From: Gemmobacter caeni
GTDB lineage: Bacteria; Pseudomonadota; Alphaproteobacteria; Rhodobacterales; Rhodobacteraceae
Assembly: GCF_003054195.1 (NCBI RefSeq)
Contig: NZ_QBKP01000006.1
Location: 186,001-250,000, forward strand
Direction of reading: 5' to 3'
DNA length: 64,000 nt
Shown: piece after piece, positions 1 to 8,645 of the stretch
Layout of the letters: every line of letters starts with the position of its first letter
Numbering within the stretch: position 1 is the first letter of the stretch
Program-made: the position numbers and the translations under genes
The notes under the pieces: generated by a model
What the model was told of the DNA's origin: nothing
Databases searched by the model: none
What the model saw: only the letters and a program-made list of their open reading frames with translations

Positions 1-1
1 C

Positions 2-829
2 GTTGGCGACCCGATGTATGCGACCTACGAAGGGCTGATCCGCGCCACAGGCGCCACGCCGGTTCCGGTGACGCTGCGCCCCGAACGCGGCTTCCGGCTC
101 GATCCGGCCGATGTCGCGGCCGCCGTTACCCCGGACACGCGCGCGATTTTCCTCAACACCCCGCACAACCCCACCGGCGCCGTGCTAACGCGCGAGGACA
201 TCGCTGCCATCAGCGAGGTTGCCCGCGCCCATGACCTGTGGATCGTGTCGGACGAGGTCTATGAGGATCTGGTGTTTGAAGGCGTTCACTTCACCTCGCC
301 GCTCGATCTGGCCGAACTGGCAGACCGCAGCATCACCTGCGCCTCGATCTCCAAATCCCACGCGGCGCCCGGCTTCCGTTCGGGCTGGTGCGTCGGCCCT
401 GCCGAGTTCTGCGCCCGCCTGCTGCCGCTGTCGGAAACCATGCTCTTCGGCAATCAGCCCTTCATTGCCGACATGACAACTCAGGCAGTCAGCCATCCCT
501 CGCCGGTTGCCCCCGGCATGGCTGCGCGTTTCGCGGCCCGAGCCACCATGATCCACGACAAGCTGCATGGCACTGCGGGCCTGCGCGTCCATCGCCCCGA
601 TGCGGGCATGTTCGCCCTGGTCGACGTGCGCGCCACCGGCCTTTCAGGCGAGGCCTTCGCGCAAAGCCTGCTCGATGCCGAACATGTCGCCGTCATGCCG
701 GGCGAAAGCTTCGGCGCCGCGCTTTCCGGCTGGCTGCGCCTCGCGCTCACCCAACCCGACGCCGCTATTGCCGAAGGCTGCACCCGCATCGCCCGCCATG
801 CGGCGCGCTTCCGCGCCGACGCCGCCTGA
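2..829 (+). CDS. PLP aminotransferase, arginine:pyruvate transaminase-like (5' partial)
   Basis: Fold-type I (class I/II) aminotransferase; the reading frame is open to the window edge, so the N-terminus is missing and about 275 residues are visible. The PLP-binding landmarks are present: the NTPHNPTG substrate/cofactor loop, the SDEVYED segment with the pyridine-nitrogen Asp, and SISKSH, whose Lys forms the Schiff base, followed by a GFRSGW turn with the carboxylate-binding Arg. The next gene downstream resembles 2-ketoarginine decarboxylase, which suggests an AruH-type role transferring the alpha-amino group of arginine to pyruvate. That specificity is inferred from the neighbour. The class I/II family call is firm. 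Confidence 0.85.
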   Translation, partial: VGDPMYATYEGLIRATGATPVPVTLRPERGFRLDPADVAAAVTPDTRAIFLNTPHNPTGAVLTREDIAAISEVARAHDLWIVSDEVYEDLVFEGVHFTSPLDLAELADRSITCASISKSHAAPGFRSGWCVGPAEFCARLLPLSETMLFGNQPFIADMTTQAVSHPSPVAPGMAARFAARATMIHDKLHGTAGLRVHRPDAGMFALVDVRATGLSGEAFAQSLLDAEHVAVMPGESFGAALSGWLRLALTQPDAAIAEGCTRIARHAARFRADAA

Positions 830-912
830 TTTCACCTTGGTCCAAATATCCCGGGGGTGAGCGCCGAAGGCGCGAGGGGCAGCGCCCCTCCCCGCAGCAA
901 ACGGAGCAGATC

Positions 913-2487
913 ATGCCTCTTTCCACCGGACAGGCGCTTGTTCAGGGCCTGAAACAGCGCGGCGTCGATTTGGTCTTCGGCATCCCCGGCGTCCATACGA
1001 TCGAGCTTTACCGTGGCCTTGCCGGTTCCGGCATCAGCCATGTCACGCCCCGCCACGAACAGGGCGCCGCCTTCATGGCGGATGGCTATGCCCGCGTCTC
1101 AGGCAAGCCCGGCGTGGCCTTCGTCATCACCGGCCCCGGACTGACCAATGCGCTGACCGCCATGGCACAGGCACGGGCCGATTCGGTGCCGATCCTTGTG
1201 ATCTCCGGCGTGAACCGGCGCGCAAGCCTTGGTGGCGGCTATGGCCTACTGCACGAACTGCCAGATCAGGCCGGGATGGTGCGCACACTCTGCCCCAGCT
1301 TCCAGATCACTGCGCCCGAGATGGTGGAGCCCGTGCTCGACCGCGCCTTCGCCGCTCTGACCTCGGGCCGGCCCGGCCCGGTGCATATCGAAGTGCCAAC
1401 CGATGTGATGCCACTGCCCGCCACAGCGCCGCGCCCGGCTCCTGCCGCGCGCCCGCTGTTACCGGAGCCCGAGGCGCTGGCCCTCGCCATCACCCGCCTT
1501 TCCGCCGCCACAACCCCGGTCATCCTTGCCGGTGGCGGCGCCCGGCGGGCCGAAGCGCCGTTGCGCGCGCTGGCCGAGGCGCTGGACGCTCCGGTGGTGC
1601 AGACCACCAATGCCCGCGGATTGATGCATGGCCATGCCCTGACCGTACCCGCCTCCCCCTCGCTCGACGCCACCCGAGCGCTGATCGCCGGGGCGGATCT
1701 GGTGCTGGCCGTCGGCACCGAGCTTGGTCCCACCGATTATGACATGTATGTGCGTGGCGGCCTGCCGGACCTTTCCGCCATGATCCGCATTGACCTCTGC
1801 CCCGACCAGCTCGCCCGGCACCCTGCCAGCCTGACCCTCGCCGCCGACGCCACCACAACGCTGGCCGAACTCGCCGCCGCCATCCCGCCGCGCAGGGGCG
1901 ATGGCGCCGGGCGGGCCGGTGCCACCCGTGATGCGGCAAGAGCCGAACTGGCAAGGCTGCATCCCGACATGCCGCATCAGCTTGCCATGCTGGAAGCCCT
2001 GCGTGAAGCCGTGCCCGGTTCCATCGTGGTCGGCGACAGCACGCAGCCGGTCTATGCCGGGAACCTTTATTACGACCATGACCGCGCGGGTGGCTGGTTC
2101 AATGCCGCCACCGGCTATGGCGCCCTGGGCTTTGGCCCCGGCGCCGCCATCGGCGCCGCGCTTGCCGCCCCCGGTACGTCAGTCATCTGCCTGATCGGTG
2201 ATGGCGGGTTGCAATTCTCGCCCGGTGAACTGCGCGCCGCCGTGGACGAAAAGCTGCCCGTCACCTTCCTCGTCTGGAACAATGCAGGTTTCCGCGAAAT
2301 CGCCGAGGCGATAACCGGCGCCGGGGCAGAGGTCATCGGCTGCACCCCCTCCCCCCTGCGGATGGAGCCTTTCGCAGCCGCCTGCGACCTGCCGTTCCAG
2401 AGCGTCGCCAACACCCCGGCCGAACTCGCCAAAGCCTTGCAACAGCCTTGCACCGGACCGCGCCTGATCGAAATTCGCGTCGCCTGA
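913..2487 (+). CDS. aruI: ThDP-dependent 5-guanidino-2-oxopentanoate decarboxylase-like
   Basis: Thiamine-diphosphate enzyme of the acetolactate synthase/benzoylformate decarboxylase superfamily, 524 residues. ATG 913 is preceded by GGAG at 6 nt; a longer open frame upstream overlaps the aminotransferase and is ignored. The N-terminal Pyr domain carries the catalytic Glu (about residue 49, in RHEQGAAF), followed by a central domain. The C-terminal PP domain has the GDGG...NN ThDP/Mg signature near residues 430-460. In the arginine transaminase pathway this enzyme decarboxylates 2-ketoarginine to 4-guanidinobutyraldehyde. Position directly after the aminotransferase supports AruI, but other 2-oxo acid decarboxylases or acetolactate synthase large-subunit homologues are possible. 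Confidence 0.8.
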   Translation: MPLSTGQALVQGLKQRGVDLVFGIPGVHTIELYRGLAGSGISHVTPRHEQGAAFMADGYARVSGKPGVAFVITGPGLTNALTAMAQARADSVPILVISGVNRRASLGGGYGLLHELPDQAGMVRTLCPSFQITAPEMVEPVLDRAFAALTSGRPGPVHIEVPTDVMPLPATAPRPAPAARPLLPEPEALALAITRLSAATTPVILAGGGARRAEAPLRALAEALDAPVVQTTNARGLMHGHALTVPASPSLDATRALIAGADLVLAVGTELGPTDYDMYVRGGLPDLSAMIRIDLCPDQLARHPASLTLAADATTTLAELAAAIPPRRGDGAGRAGATRDAARAELARLHPDMPHQLAMLEALREAVPGSIVVGDSTQPVYAGNLYYDHDRAGGWFNAATGYGALGFGPGAAIGAALAAPGTSVICLIGDGGLQFSPGELRAAVDEKLPVTFLVWNNAGFREIAEAITGAGAEVIGCTPSPLRMEPFAAACDLPFQSVANTPAELAKALQQPCTGPRLIEIRVA

Positions 2488-2526
2488 TCCCGGCGACCGG
2501 AGGCCGTCTTCCATGGCAATGCCTTG

Positions 2527-2549
2527 GCCGGGGGGTCGATGCCCCCGGC
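2527..2549. terminator. GC-rich hairpin between convergent genes
   Basis: An 8-bp G/C stem (GCCGGGGG with CCCCCGGC) with a 7-nt loop lies between the ends of the convergent decarboxylase and FAH-family genes. There is no clear T-run on either side, so intrinsic termination is uncertain. Confidence 0.4.
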
Positions 2550-2563
2550 AAAGGCTCCCGGTT

Positions 2564-3241
2564 TCAGATCACCGTCACCACAGCCTGCGGCAGGCCATCT
2601 ATCTGCACCACACAGGTTTCGCCCCGCGCAATCGCGCCAACCCCGGCAGGTGTGCCGGTCATGATGAGATCGCCCGGCTCCAGCCGAACCAGCCCCGACA
2701 GATGCGCAATGACATCCGCGACCGGCCAGATCATGTCCGCCAGCGCTGCCTCCTGCCGCACGCCCCCCGCAACAAGGCAGCGAATCGCGCCCTCCGGCAC
2801 CGCCTGCCCCGGCACAATGGTGCCGACCACCGCCGAGGCATCAAAGCCCTTCGACATATCCCAGGGTCGCCGCGCCGCCTTGGCCGCGGCCTGCATGTCG
2901 CGGCGCGTCAGGTCATTGCCTGCCGCATAGCCGAACACATGATCGAGCGCCTGCGCCATGGCAATCCCCGCACCACCCTTGCGAATGGCAACCACCAGTT
3001 CCGCCTCGTGGTGCAGATCCGCCGTCGCGGGCGGATAAGCGATCTGCATCCCGTCCTGCACCAGCGCGTCGGCAGGCTTGGTAAAGAAGAACGGCGGTTC
3101 GCGGTCCGGGTCATGCCCCATTTCGCGCGCGTGTTCGGCATAGTTGCGCCCGACGCAGAAGATGCGGCGCACGGGGAAACGCGCAGCCATACCCTGAACG
3201 GGCAGGCTGGGCACAGGCGCGGGCGGGAAGACGTAGTCCAT
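2564..3241 (-). CDS. Fumarylacetoacetate hydrolase (FAH) family protein
   Basis: A 225-residue FAH-fold hydrolase of the short (fumarylpyruvate hydrolase / FAHD1-like) type, cytoplasmic and metal dependent. The RIFCVGRNYAEHAREMG motif near residues 25-45, the FFFTKPADAL segment, the HHEAELV metal-ligand motif (Glu-x-Glu) and the MTGTPAGVG end motif are all visible. Members cleave C-C bonds of acylpyruvates or decarboxylate oxaloacetate; the substrate here cannot be read from sequence. The ATG lies 9 nt after GGAGG, and that SD is inside the 3' arm of the preceding gene's terminator-like hairpin, which may limit its translation. Confidence 0.85.
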   Translation of the reverse strand: MDYVFPPAPVPSLPVQGMAARFPVRRIFCVGRNYAEHAREMGHDPDREPPFFFTKPADALVQDGMQIAYPPATADLHHEAELVVAIRKGGAGIAMAQALDHVFGYAAGNDLTRRDMQAAAKAARRPWDMSKGFDASAVVGTIVPGQAVPEGAIRCLVAGGVRQEAALADMIWPVADVIAHLSGLVRLEPGDLIMTGTPAGVGAIARGETCVVQIDGLPQAVVTVI

Positions 3242-3250
3242 GAAACAAAA

Positions 3251-3282
3251 CCTCCGGGTCAGGTGTCAAACCTGCCCGGAGG
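3251..3282 (-). terminator. Terminator-like hairpin of dacA overlapping SD of FAH gene
   Basis: Read on the minus strand, an 8-bp stem (CCTCCGGG / CCCGGAGG) continues into a 5-bp inner stem (CAGGT/ACCTG) with one bulged base, then TTTTGTTT. This is a good intrinsic terminator after the carboxypeptidase gene. The distal arm is also the GGAGG ribosome-binding site of the next gene. Confidence 0.65.
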
Positions 3283-3311
3283 CGATCCGATCCGCAAGAT
3301 CAGCCGCGGCC

Positions 3312-4964
3312 TTACGGCCCGAGGGTGAAGCACTGCGTGCCGCGCGCCTGAAGCCGAAGACAGGCAAGCTCCGCCTGTTTCTGGCTCAGGCCCATGAAAT
3401 TGGCGTCAAAGCCTGTGGGTTTCTGCACGATCTTGCGCAGCCCCTCGTTCAGCGTGGCGCCCTCCGACAGCATGGTCTGCATCAGGGCGCGTTCTGCCGC
3501 GCCCCGGCTGGCAAAGCGACCGATGTTCACACCCCAGTGCCGCCCGCCCGAAGTCGAGATGCGGGTCACCACCTCGGTCGGTGTCGGCGTCACACGGGCG
3601 CTGGCCACCTGCTCTGCCGCTTCGCCCGCCATGGGCGTGGCGGTGTGAATCACGGTCGGCACATGCGCGGGCTTCGCCTTTGGCGCGGCCGCCTGCGGCA
3701 CGGCAACCGCCGCCGCCAGAGTCATCACGCTGCCATCGGTGATTTCCGGCAGGCCGGTATCAGCCTCGGCAATGGCGACCTCCGTGGTTTCCGCCCCGGC
3801 CGCAGCCAGCGCATCGGCAATGCTGTCCTGCATGGCGGCCACGGCCACTTCGGCAGCGATCCGTTCCGCCACCGCATCCACTGCAGCCTCGACCGCCGGA
3901 TCGGGCCGGGCCTCCGGCAGCGTTTCAACCTGTGCCACCATCGCGACCGGCGCAGCCCCCGGACGGGCCCGCGGCACCGGCGATTTCGCCAGCGTCGTGC
4001 TGACACGCACGGTCTTCGCCCCGACAACCCTTCCGCCCGAGGCATCGGCCACCAGCATATCCTCTGCCGGGGCCGCCGGCGCTTCGGGCTGCTGGTAGAC
4101 CGGCGGCGCCGGCGGTTGCACCTTGGCCCCCGGACGCGCCTTGGCAAAGCCAAGGTCCAGCAGTTCCGACATCTTGGCATTACGCTGCGCAGTCGAAGTG
4201 CCGCCGAACACGGTTGCGATGATCCGCACGCCATTGCGCTCCGCCGAAGCGGTCAGGTTGAACCCTGCCGCATTGGTGAAGCCGGTCTTGATGCCATCGG
4301 CCCCCTTGTAGCTGTCAAGGAACCTGCGGTTGGTCGACAGCACGTCCCGCACACCAGCATCCGTCTCGCGCCGCGAGAAAATGTTGTAATATTGCGGGAA
4401 ATCGTAGAACAGCCGCCGCCCCAGCACCGACATGTCATGTGCGGTCGACAAGTGGCCCGACCGCGTCAGGCCGTTGGCGTTCTGGAAGGTGGTGTTGGTC
4501 ATGCCGATCGCCTTGGCGGTGCGGTTCATCCGCTTGGCGAAATTCGCCTCCGATCCGCCGACCGCCTCGCCAATGGCCGTAGCCGCGTCATTGGCCGATT
4601 TGATGGCGGCGGCGCGAATCAGATGGCGCAGGGCGATCTTCTGCCCCGGCTTCAGGCCAAGGCGCGAGGGCGGCTCGTTCGCCGCATGTTTCGAGATGGT
4701 GACCATGCTGTCGAGGCTGATTTCGCCGCGCTCCACCGCCTCGAAGGCGATGTACAGTGTCATCATCTTGGTCAGCGAAGCCGGATGCAGCCGCGTATCC
4801 GCGTTGGTCTGGTAAAGAGTCTCGCCGGTGCGCGCATCCATCACATAGGCGGCGTAGGGCGCCGCGCCAGACGGTGTCGGTCGGGTTGCGGAACAGGCCG
4901 CGACCACAATGAAAACCGCCATCAGGGTGAAGTTGCGAACGAACTGCCCAAGTCGTGAAGCCAC
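3312..4964 (-). CDS. Serine-type D-Ala-D-Ala carboxypeptidase with C-terminal SPOR-like domain
   Basis: Peptidase family S11 (PBP5/DacA-like), which removes the terminal D-Ala of peptidoglycan pentapeptides in the periplasm. From the chosen GTG (4964; GAGGGG at 7 nt) the protein has 550 residues. The three active-site motifs are S63-L-T-K66, S123-A-N125 and K226-T-G228. An N-terminal hydrophobic segment ends in VAAC (Cys24), which could be a lipobox. After the catalytic domain come an Ala/Pro-rich linker (about 275-460) and a C-terminal region of about 80 residues (GGRHWGVNIGRF...CFTLGP) resembling SPOR domains, which bind denuded glycan at the septum. The frame is open to ATG 5078, but that extension looks non-coding. 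Confidence 0.88.
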   Translation of the reverse strand: MASRLGQFVRNFTLMAVFIVVAACSATRPTPSGAAPYAAYVMDARTGETLYQTNADTRLHPASLTKMMTLYIAFEAVERGEISLDSMVTISKHAANEPPSRLGLKPGQKIALRHLIRAAAIKSANDAATAIGEAVGGSEANFAKRMNRTAKAIGMTNTTFQNANGLTRSGHLSTAHDMSVLGRRLFYDFPQYYNIFSRRETDAGVRDVLSTNRRFLDSYKGADGIKTGFTNAAGFNLTASAERNGVRIIATVFGGTSTAQRNAKMSELLDLGFAKARPGAKVQPPAPPVYQQPEAPAAPAEDMLVADASGGRVVGAKTVRVSTTLAKSPVPRARPGAAPVAMVAQVETLPEARPDPAVEAAVDAVAERIAAEVAVAAMQDSIADALAAAGAETTEVAIAEADTGLPEITDGSVMTLAAAVAVPQAAAPKAKPAHVPTVIHTATPMAGEAAEQVASARVTPTPTEVVTRISTSGGRHWGVNIGRFASRGAAERALMQTMLSEGATLNEGLRKIVQKPTGFDANFMGLSQKQAELACLRLQARGTQCFTLGP

Positions 4965-5146
4965 GTCCCTGCCCCTCGCCTTATTGTTATCTGCCTCGGT
5001 ATCGTCTGCCCCGTGTAGTCCGGGGCTTTTGACGAAGGCTAACACAGGGTATCGGCGCCGGAAACCCCGGAAATTCAACCACTTTTGCGGCGTTGTTCAG
5101 AAGCCATAGCGATATGTGGTGGGGGCCATGGAACGCCACCACCACA

Positions 5147-5851
5147 TTATGACGAAAGCTGATCCAGGAGCCCCGGCAGTGCCGAAAGATCGGACAATTC
5201 GCGAAAACGCGCGTGGCCGGTCGGCGGATCGGCGCGCTCCAGCGCCCAGGTCAGGCCGTGGGGCACATGCACCCCCCAGCCGCCGGTTTCGATCACCGGC
5301 AGAACGTCGGATTTCAGCGAGTTTCCAACCATCATCGCCGCCTCGGGGCGCACGCCATGGCGGGCAAACAGCCGCGTATAGACCGATGCCGTCTTGTCCG
5401 ACACGATCTCCACCGCGTCGAACAGATCCCCCAGCCCTGACTGCGCCAGCTTGCGCTCCTGATCCATCAGATCCCCCTTGGTGATCAGCATGACGCGGAA
5501 CCCTGCCCCGGCCGCTGCCGTCACCGCCTCGCGCGCATGGGGCAGAAGCTCGATCGGATGGGACAGCATCTCGCGCCCCGCCGCGATCAGCTCGGCAATG
5601 ACGGAGGCGGGCACCCGGCCCTCGGTCACCTCGATGGCGGTTTCGATCATCGAAAGCGTGAAGCCTTTCACCCCGAAACCATACTGGCCGACATTGCGCC
5701 GCTCTGCCGCCAGCAGCCGTTCGTGCAGATGATCGGCGGCGGCGTGATCCGCCAGCAAAGACTCGAACCTGTCCTGCGTCAGCCGGAAGAAGGTCTCGTT
5801 CTGCCAGAGCGTGTCGTCGGCATCGAAGCCGATAAGCGTCAGTTTTTCCAT
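5147..5851 (-). CDS. HAD-superfamily hydrolase (YjjG/phosphatase-like)
   Basis: A 234-residue haloacid-dehalogenase-superfamily protein, probably a cytosolic phosphatase of the HAD-IA type. Motif I is FDADDTLW with the nucleophile Asp10 and acid/base Asp12. Motif II is the LITKGD Thr-containing strand, a conserved Lys (SDKTAS) serves as motif III, and MVGNSLKSDV is motif IV. A helical cap lies between motifs I and II. The substrate is unknown. It is transcribed away from clpS and convergently with nothing; no clear SD precedes the ATG. Confidence 0.8.
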   Translation of the reverse strand: MEKLTLIGFDADDTLWQNETFFRLTQDRFESLLADHAAADHLHERLLAAERRNVGQYGFGVKGFTLSMIETAIEVTEGRVPASVIAELIAAGREMLSHPIELLPHAREAVTAAAGAGFRVMLITKGDLMDQERKLAQSGLGDLFDAVEIVSDKTASVYTRLFARHGVRPEAAMMVGNSLKSDVLPVIETGGWGVHVPHGLTWALERADPPTGHARFRELSDLSALPGLLDQLSS

Positions 5852-5960
5852 GGCCGCGAAAGTAGCGCCGGGTCACGGATTCGCCAGCCCCTTTTCGCGC
5901 CGCCGCTTTGCGCTATAATCTACCGATATCACGAATCCGCCGAACCTGCCGGAGCGACCC

Positions 5961-6302
5961 TTGACCCTGCGCCCCTTTTTCATGTCCGACAAAGACGACG
6001 GGCCCGGATCGGAAGCCTCGATCCTGACGAAGGCAAAGACCCGCACCCAGCGGCCACCCATGTACAAGGTGCTGCTGCTGAATGACGATTACACGCCGAT
6101 GGAATTCGTGGTGCATATCCTTGAACGCTTCTTCGGCCTCAATCACGCGCAGGCGTTCGAGATCATGCTGACGGTTCACAAGAAGGGCCTCGCCGTGGTT
6201 GGCGTGTTCTCCTTCGAAGTGGCCGAAACCAAGGTTGCGCAAGTGATGGATTTCTCGCGTCGGCATCAGCATCCGCTGCAATGCACGATGGAGAAGGAAT
6301 AA
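5961..6302 (+). CDS. clpS: ATP-dependent Clp protease adaptor ClpS
   Basis: ClpS delivers N-degron substrates to ClpAP. The core motif [13 protein letters not shown] and the later HxKG and CTME elements are conserved, with the full alpha/beta core present. A TTG at 5961 follows GGAG by 6 nt and gives 113 residues; ATG 5982 would give 106 residues but has no visible SD. The N-terminal extension is acidic and flexible, as is usual for ClpS. The neighbourhood (carboxypeptidase, ClpS, methyltransferase) is typical of Rhodobacteraceae. Confidence 0.95.
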   Translation: MTLRPFFMSDKDDGPGSEASILTKAKTRTQRPPMYKVLLLNDDYTPMEFVVHILERFFGLNHAQAFEIMLTVHKKGLAVVGVFSFEVAETKVAQVMDFSRRHQHPLQCTMEKE

Positions 6303-6330
6303 GAGAGGATAAGGCCCCAAGGGGCCGCCC

Positions 6331-7314
6331 ATGCGTTCCACCCGTCTTGAGCTTGCGCTGGATACCGGCGCCATTGCCCTGCCGCCCGAGGGGCGCATCG
6401 CTGTCTTCCGCCCGCGCGCGGGCGACGACCTGTCGGCGCTGCCGAAGGCCCGCGTGCAGGTCATCACCGGCTTCCGCCCGGACCATGATCATTTCACCGG
6501 GCTGGGCCATGCCTGTGCCACCGCGCCGGAGGGCGATTATACAGCCGCGCTGATCTGCGTGCCGCGCGCACGGGCCGAAGCCCGCGCGCTGGTCGCCACT
6601 GCCTGCGCTCATCTGCCGCCCGGGGCCCTTGTCATTCTGGACGGGCAAAAGACCGATGGCATTGACACGCTGCTGAAAGACCTGCGCGCCCGCGTGGATC
6701 TGGGCCAAGCGCTCGCCAAGGCGCATGGCAAGATCGCCGCCTTCCCTTCCGGCCCGGATCTGTCCGACTGGTCCGCCCGCCCGCAGCAGGTTGACGGCTT
6801 CACCACCCTGCCCGGCGTGTTTTCCGCCGACGGGCCGGATCGTGGCTCGATCATGCTGGCCGGGGTGCTGCCCGCCAAATTTCCCTCGCGCGTGGTCGAT
6901 CTGGGTGCTGGCTGGGGCTACCTGTCCCGCGCGGTCCTTACCCGCGACGGTGTAAAGGAACTGCATCTGGTCGAAGCCGATCACACCGCGCTCGACTGCG
7001 CACGTCTGAATATCCCCGACCCGCGCGCGCATTTCCACTGGGCCGATGCACGGCTCTGGCAGGTCCCGCATCTGGCGGGCGCCGTGGTCTGCAACCCGCC
7101 CTTCCATACCGGGCGCGAGGCCGATCCCGGTCTCGGCCTCGCCTTCCTCAAGGCCGCGGCAAAGATGCTTGCCCCCGATGGCACGCTCTGGCTGGTCGCC
7201 AACCGTCATCTCCCCTATGATCCCGCCCTGCGTGCGGCGTTCCGAGAGGTGGAGGAGATCGGCGGCGACGGCGCATTCCGGCTTGTCCGCGCCTCCTATC
7301 CCAGCCGCCGCTAG
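6331..7314 (+). CDS. Class I SAM-dependent methyltransferase, RsmC-like
   Basis: 327 residues in two halves: a degenerate N-terminal methyltransferase-like domain, then an active C-terminal one. The SAM-binding motif VVDLGAGWGYLS begins near residue 188, the acidic LVEADHTALDCA loop follows, and NPPFHTG near residue 255 is the NPPY-type motif of N-methyltransferases acting on base amino groups. The architecture matches RsmC/RlmG enzymes that methylate guanine N2 in rRNA. It follows clpS by about 28 nt with AAGGGG ahead of ATG and may be cotranscribed. Confidence 0.82.
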   Translation: MRSTRLELALDTGAIALPPEGRIAVFRPRAGDDLSALPKARVQVITGFRPDHDHFTGLGHACATAPEGDYTAALICVPRARAEARALVATACAHLPPGALVILDGQKTDGIDTLLKDLRARVDLGQALAKAHGKIAAFPSGPDLSDWSARPQQVDGFTTLPGVFSADGPDRGSIMLAGVLPAKFPSRVVDLGAGWGYLSRAVLTRDGVKELHLVEADHTALDCARLNIPDPRAHFHWADARLWQVPHLAGAVVCNPPFHTGREADPGLGLAFLKAAAKMLAPDGTLWLVANRHLPYDPALRAAFREVEEIGGDGAFRLVRASYPSRR

Positions 7315-7333
7315 GCAGAAAGGGCTCCTCCTC

Positions 7334-8137
7334 ATGTCGCTTTCCATTCAAGGCAAGACCGCCATCGTTACCGGCGCCGCCAACGGTATCGGCCGCGCCA
7401 TCGCCCGCCACTTTGTTGACAAGGGCGCCAATGTGATCTTCGCCGACATGGACGAAGCCCGGCTGGAGGCCGAGGTCGGTGACGAAGCACGGGGCGAAGG
7501 CCCGGTACGCATGTTCGCGGGCGATCTACGGCAGAAGCTGGCCATCACCAACCTGCTGTCCGCCACCATGGATGCCTTCGAACGGGTGGACATCCTCGTG
7601 AATGCAAGCCGCCAGATCAGCCTGTCGGACCCGCTTTGCATCGACGACGACGCGGTCGAACCGATGCTGGAACAGAACCTGTTCCCCAGCCTGCGCCTGA
7701 CGCAGCTGACTGCCAAGCGGATGATCCTTCAGGCCGAGCGCAATGGCGGCGGCCCGGCGGGGTCGATCATCAACATCTCGTCCATCGCCGCGCAGCATAC
7801 CCGGCCCGAGCTTCTGGGCTATTCCGTCGCCTGCGCCGCGCTGGACCAGATGACCCGCTCGATGGCGGTCGCCCTTGCCCCCAAAGGTATCCGGGTGAAT
7901 GCGGTCGCCTTCGGTTCGGTGATGAGCGCGAGCCTTCAGGCCGCCCTGAAAGATACCCCCGACTACCGGGAGGCGATCACCGCGGGCACGCCCATGGGCC
8001 GCATTGCCGCCGCCAGCGAACTGGCGGAAACGGTGCAGTACCTCGCCTCCGATGCCTCCGGCTTCATGACCGGGCAGGTGCTGACGGTGGATGGCGGGCG
8101 CAGCCTCGTCGATGCGGTAACGGCCCCCGCCCACTGA
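7334..8137 (+). CDS. SDR-family protein lacking the catalytic Lys
   Basis: A 267-residue Rossmann-fold protein of the classical short-chain dehydrogenase/reductase family. The cofactor motif TGAANGIG (residues 13-20), the Ser near 150 (NISS) and Tyr163 are present. The YxxxK motif reads YSVAC, so the catalytic Lys is Cys167. The usual NNAG is VNAS (from residue 89). The C-terminal GQVLTVDGG is normal. Loss of the Lys argues for impaired or altered reductase activity, or a binding/scaffold role. It starts 19 nt after the methyltransferase gene. Confidence 0.85.
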   Translation: MSLSIQGKTAIVTGAANGIGRAIARHFVDKGANVIFADMDEARLEAEVGDEARGEGPVRMFAGDLRQKLAITNLLSATMDAFERVDILVNASRQISLSDPLCIDDDAVEPMLEQNLFPSLRLTQLTAKRMILQAERNGGGPAGSIINISSIAAQHTRPELLGYSVACAALDQMTRSMAVALAPKGIRVNAVAFGSVMSASLQAALKDTPDYREAITAGTPMGRIAAASELAETVQYLASDASGFMTGQVLTVDGGRSLVDAVTAPAH

Positions 8138-8140
8138 TCC

Positions 8141-8530
8141 CTATTCGGGATACTGTGCCTTGCAGGCCGCGACCGAACTGCTGCTCTGCCTCGCCAGCGC
8201 ATCCCGCTTCGTCCGAAGCTGCCGCAGCTTCACCGCCTCGGCATCCAGATCAATGGCTTTCGGCCGCGTGCGCGTCACGTCGATATCATCCAGACACATC
8301 TGCGGTGGTGCGGGCTTGCCCTTCTCGTCCACGCCACCCGGCCCACAGGGCCGCCAGCGCGTCACCGTCGTGACGTAGGTTTCAATGGCATAGCCACGGC
8401 GCAAATTCTCTTCGGTTTCGGTGATCAGCCGCTCCACCACGCGCTGATCGCGGGTGACCTGGCGGATGCATTGCTCTTGCGGCGTGCCACAAGCCGCCAG
8501 CAGCGGCAGCAGGATCAGCAGACGTTTCAT
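8141..8530 (-). CDS. Small putative lipoprotein
   Basis: A 129-residue protein starting at MKRLLILLPLLAACG, a short Sec signal with a clear lipobox (LAAC; lipidated Cys about residue 14). The mature part has several further Cys residues (QEQCIRQ, RPCGPG, QMCLDD, AACKAQ), which could form two disulfides in the periplasm, and a Glu/Arg-rich helix. GGAG lies 6 nt before the ATG. It is convergent with the upstream SDR gene. I do not recognise the family, so no function is proposed. Confidence 0.75.
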   Translation of the reverse strand: MKRLLILLPLLAACGTPQEQCIRQVTRDQRVVERLITETEENLRRGYAIETYVTTVTRWRPCGPGGVDEKGKPAPPQMCLDDIDVTRTRPKAIDLDAEAVKLRQLRTKRDALARQSSSSVAACKAQYPE

Positions 8531-8645
8531 CACGCACTCCACTCTTTGCGCCAGCCTAGCAGCGCCCGCCCGCACGGGAAATCCGATTCTGGCAGCCTGC
8601 GGACGAAGTTGATAGGAAGGGGCCGACCGCAGCGGAGAGCAGCCG

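Noticed and set aside
388-912. Upstream extension of the decarboxylase frame through the aminotransferase gene
   Set aside because: The extension is out of frame with the aminotransferase; ATG 913 has a good SD and gives the family's usual length.
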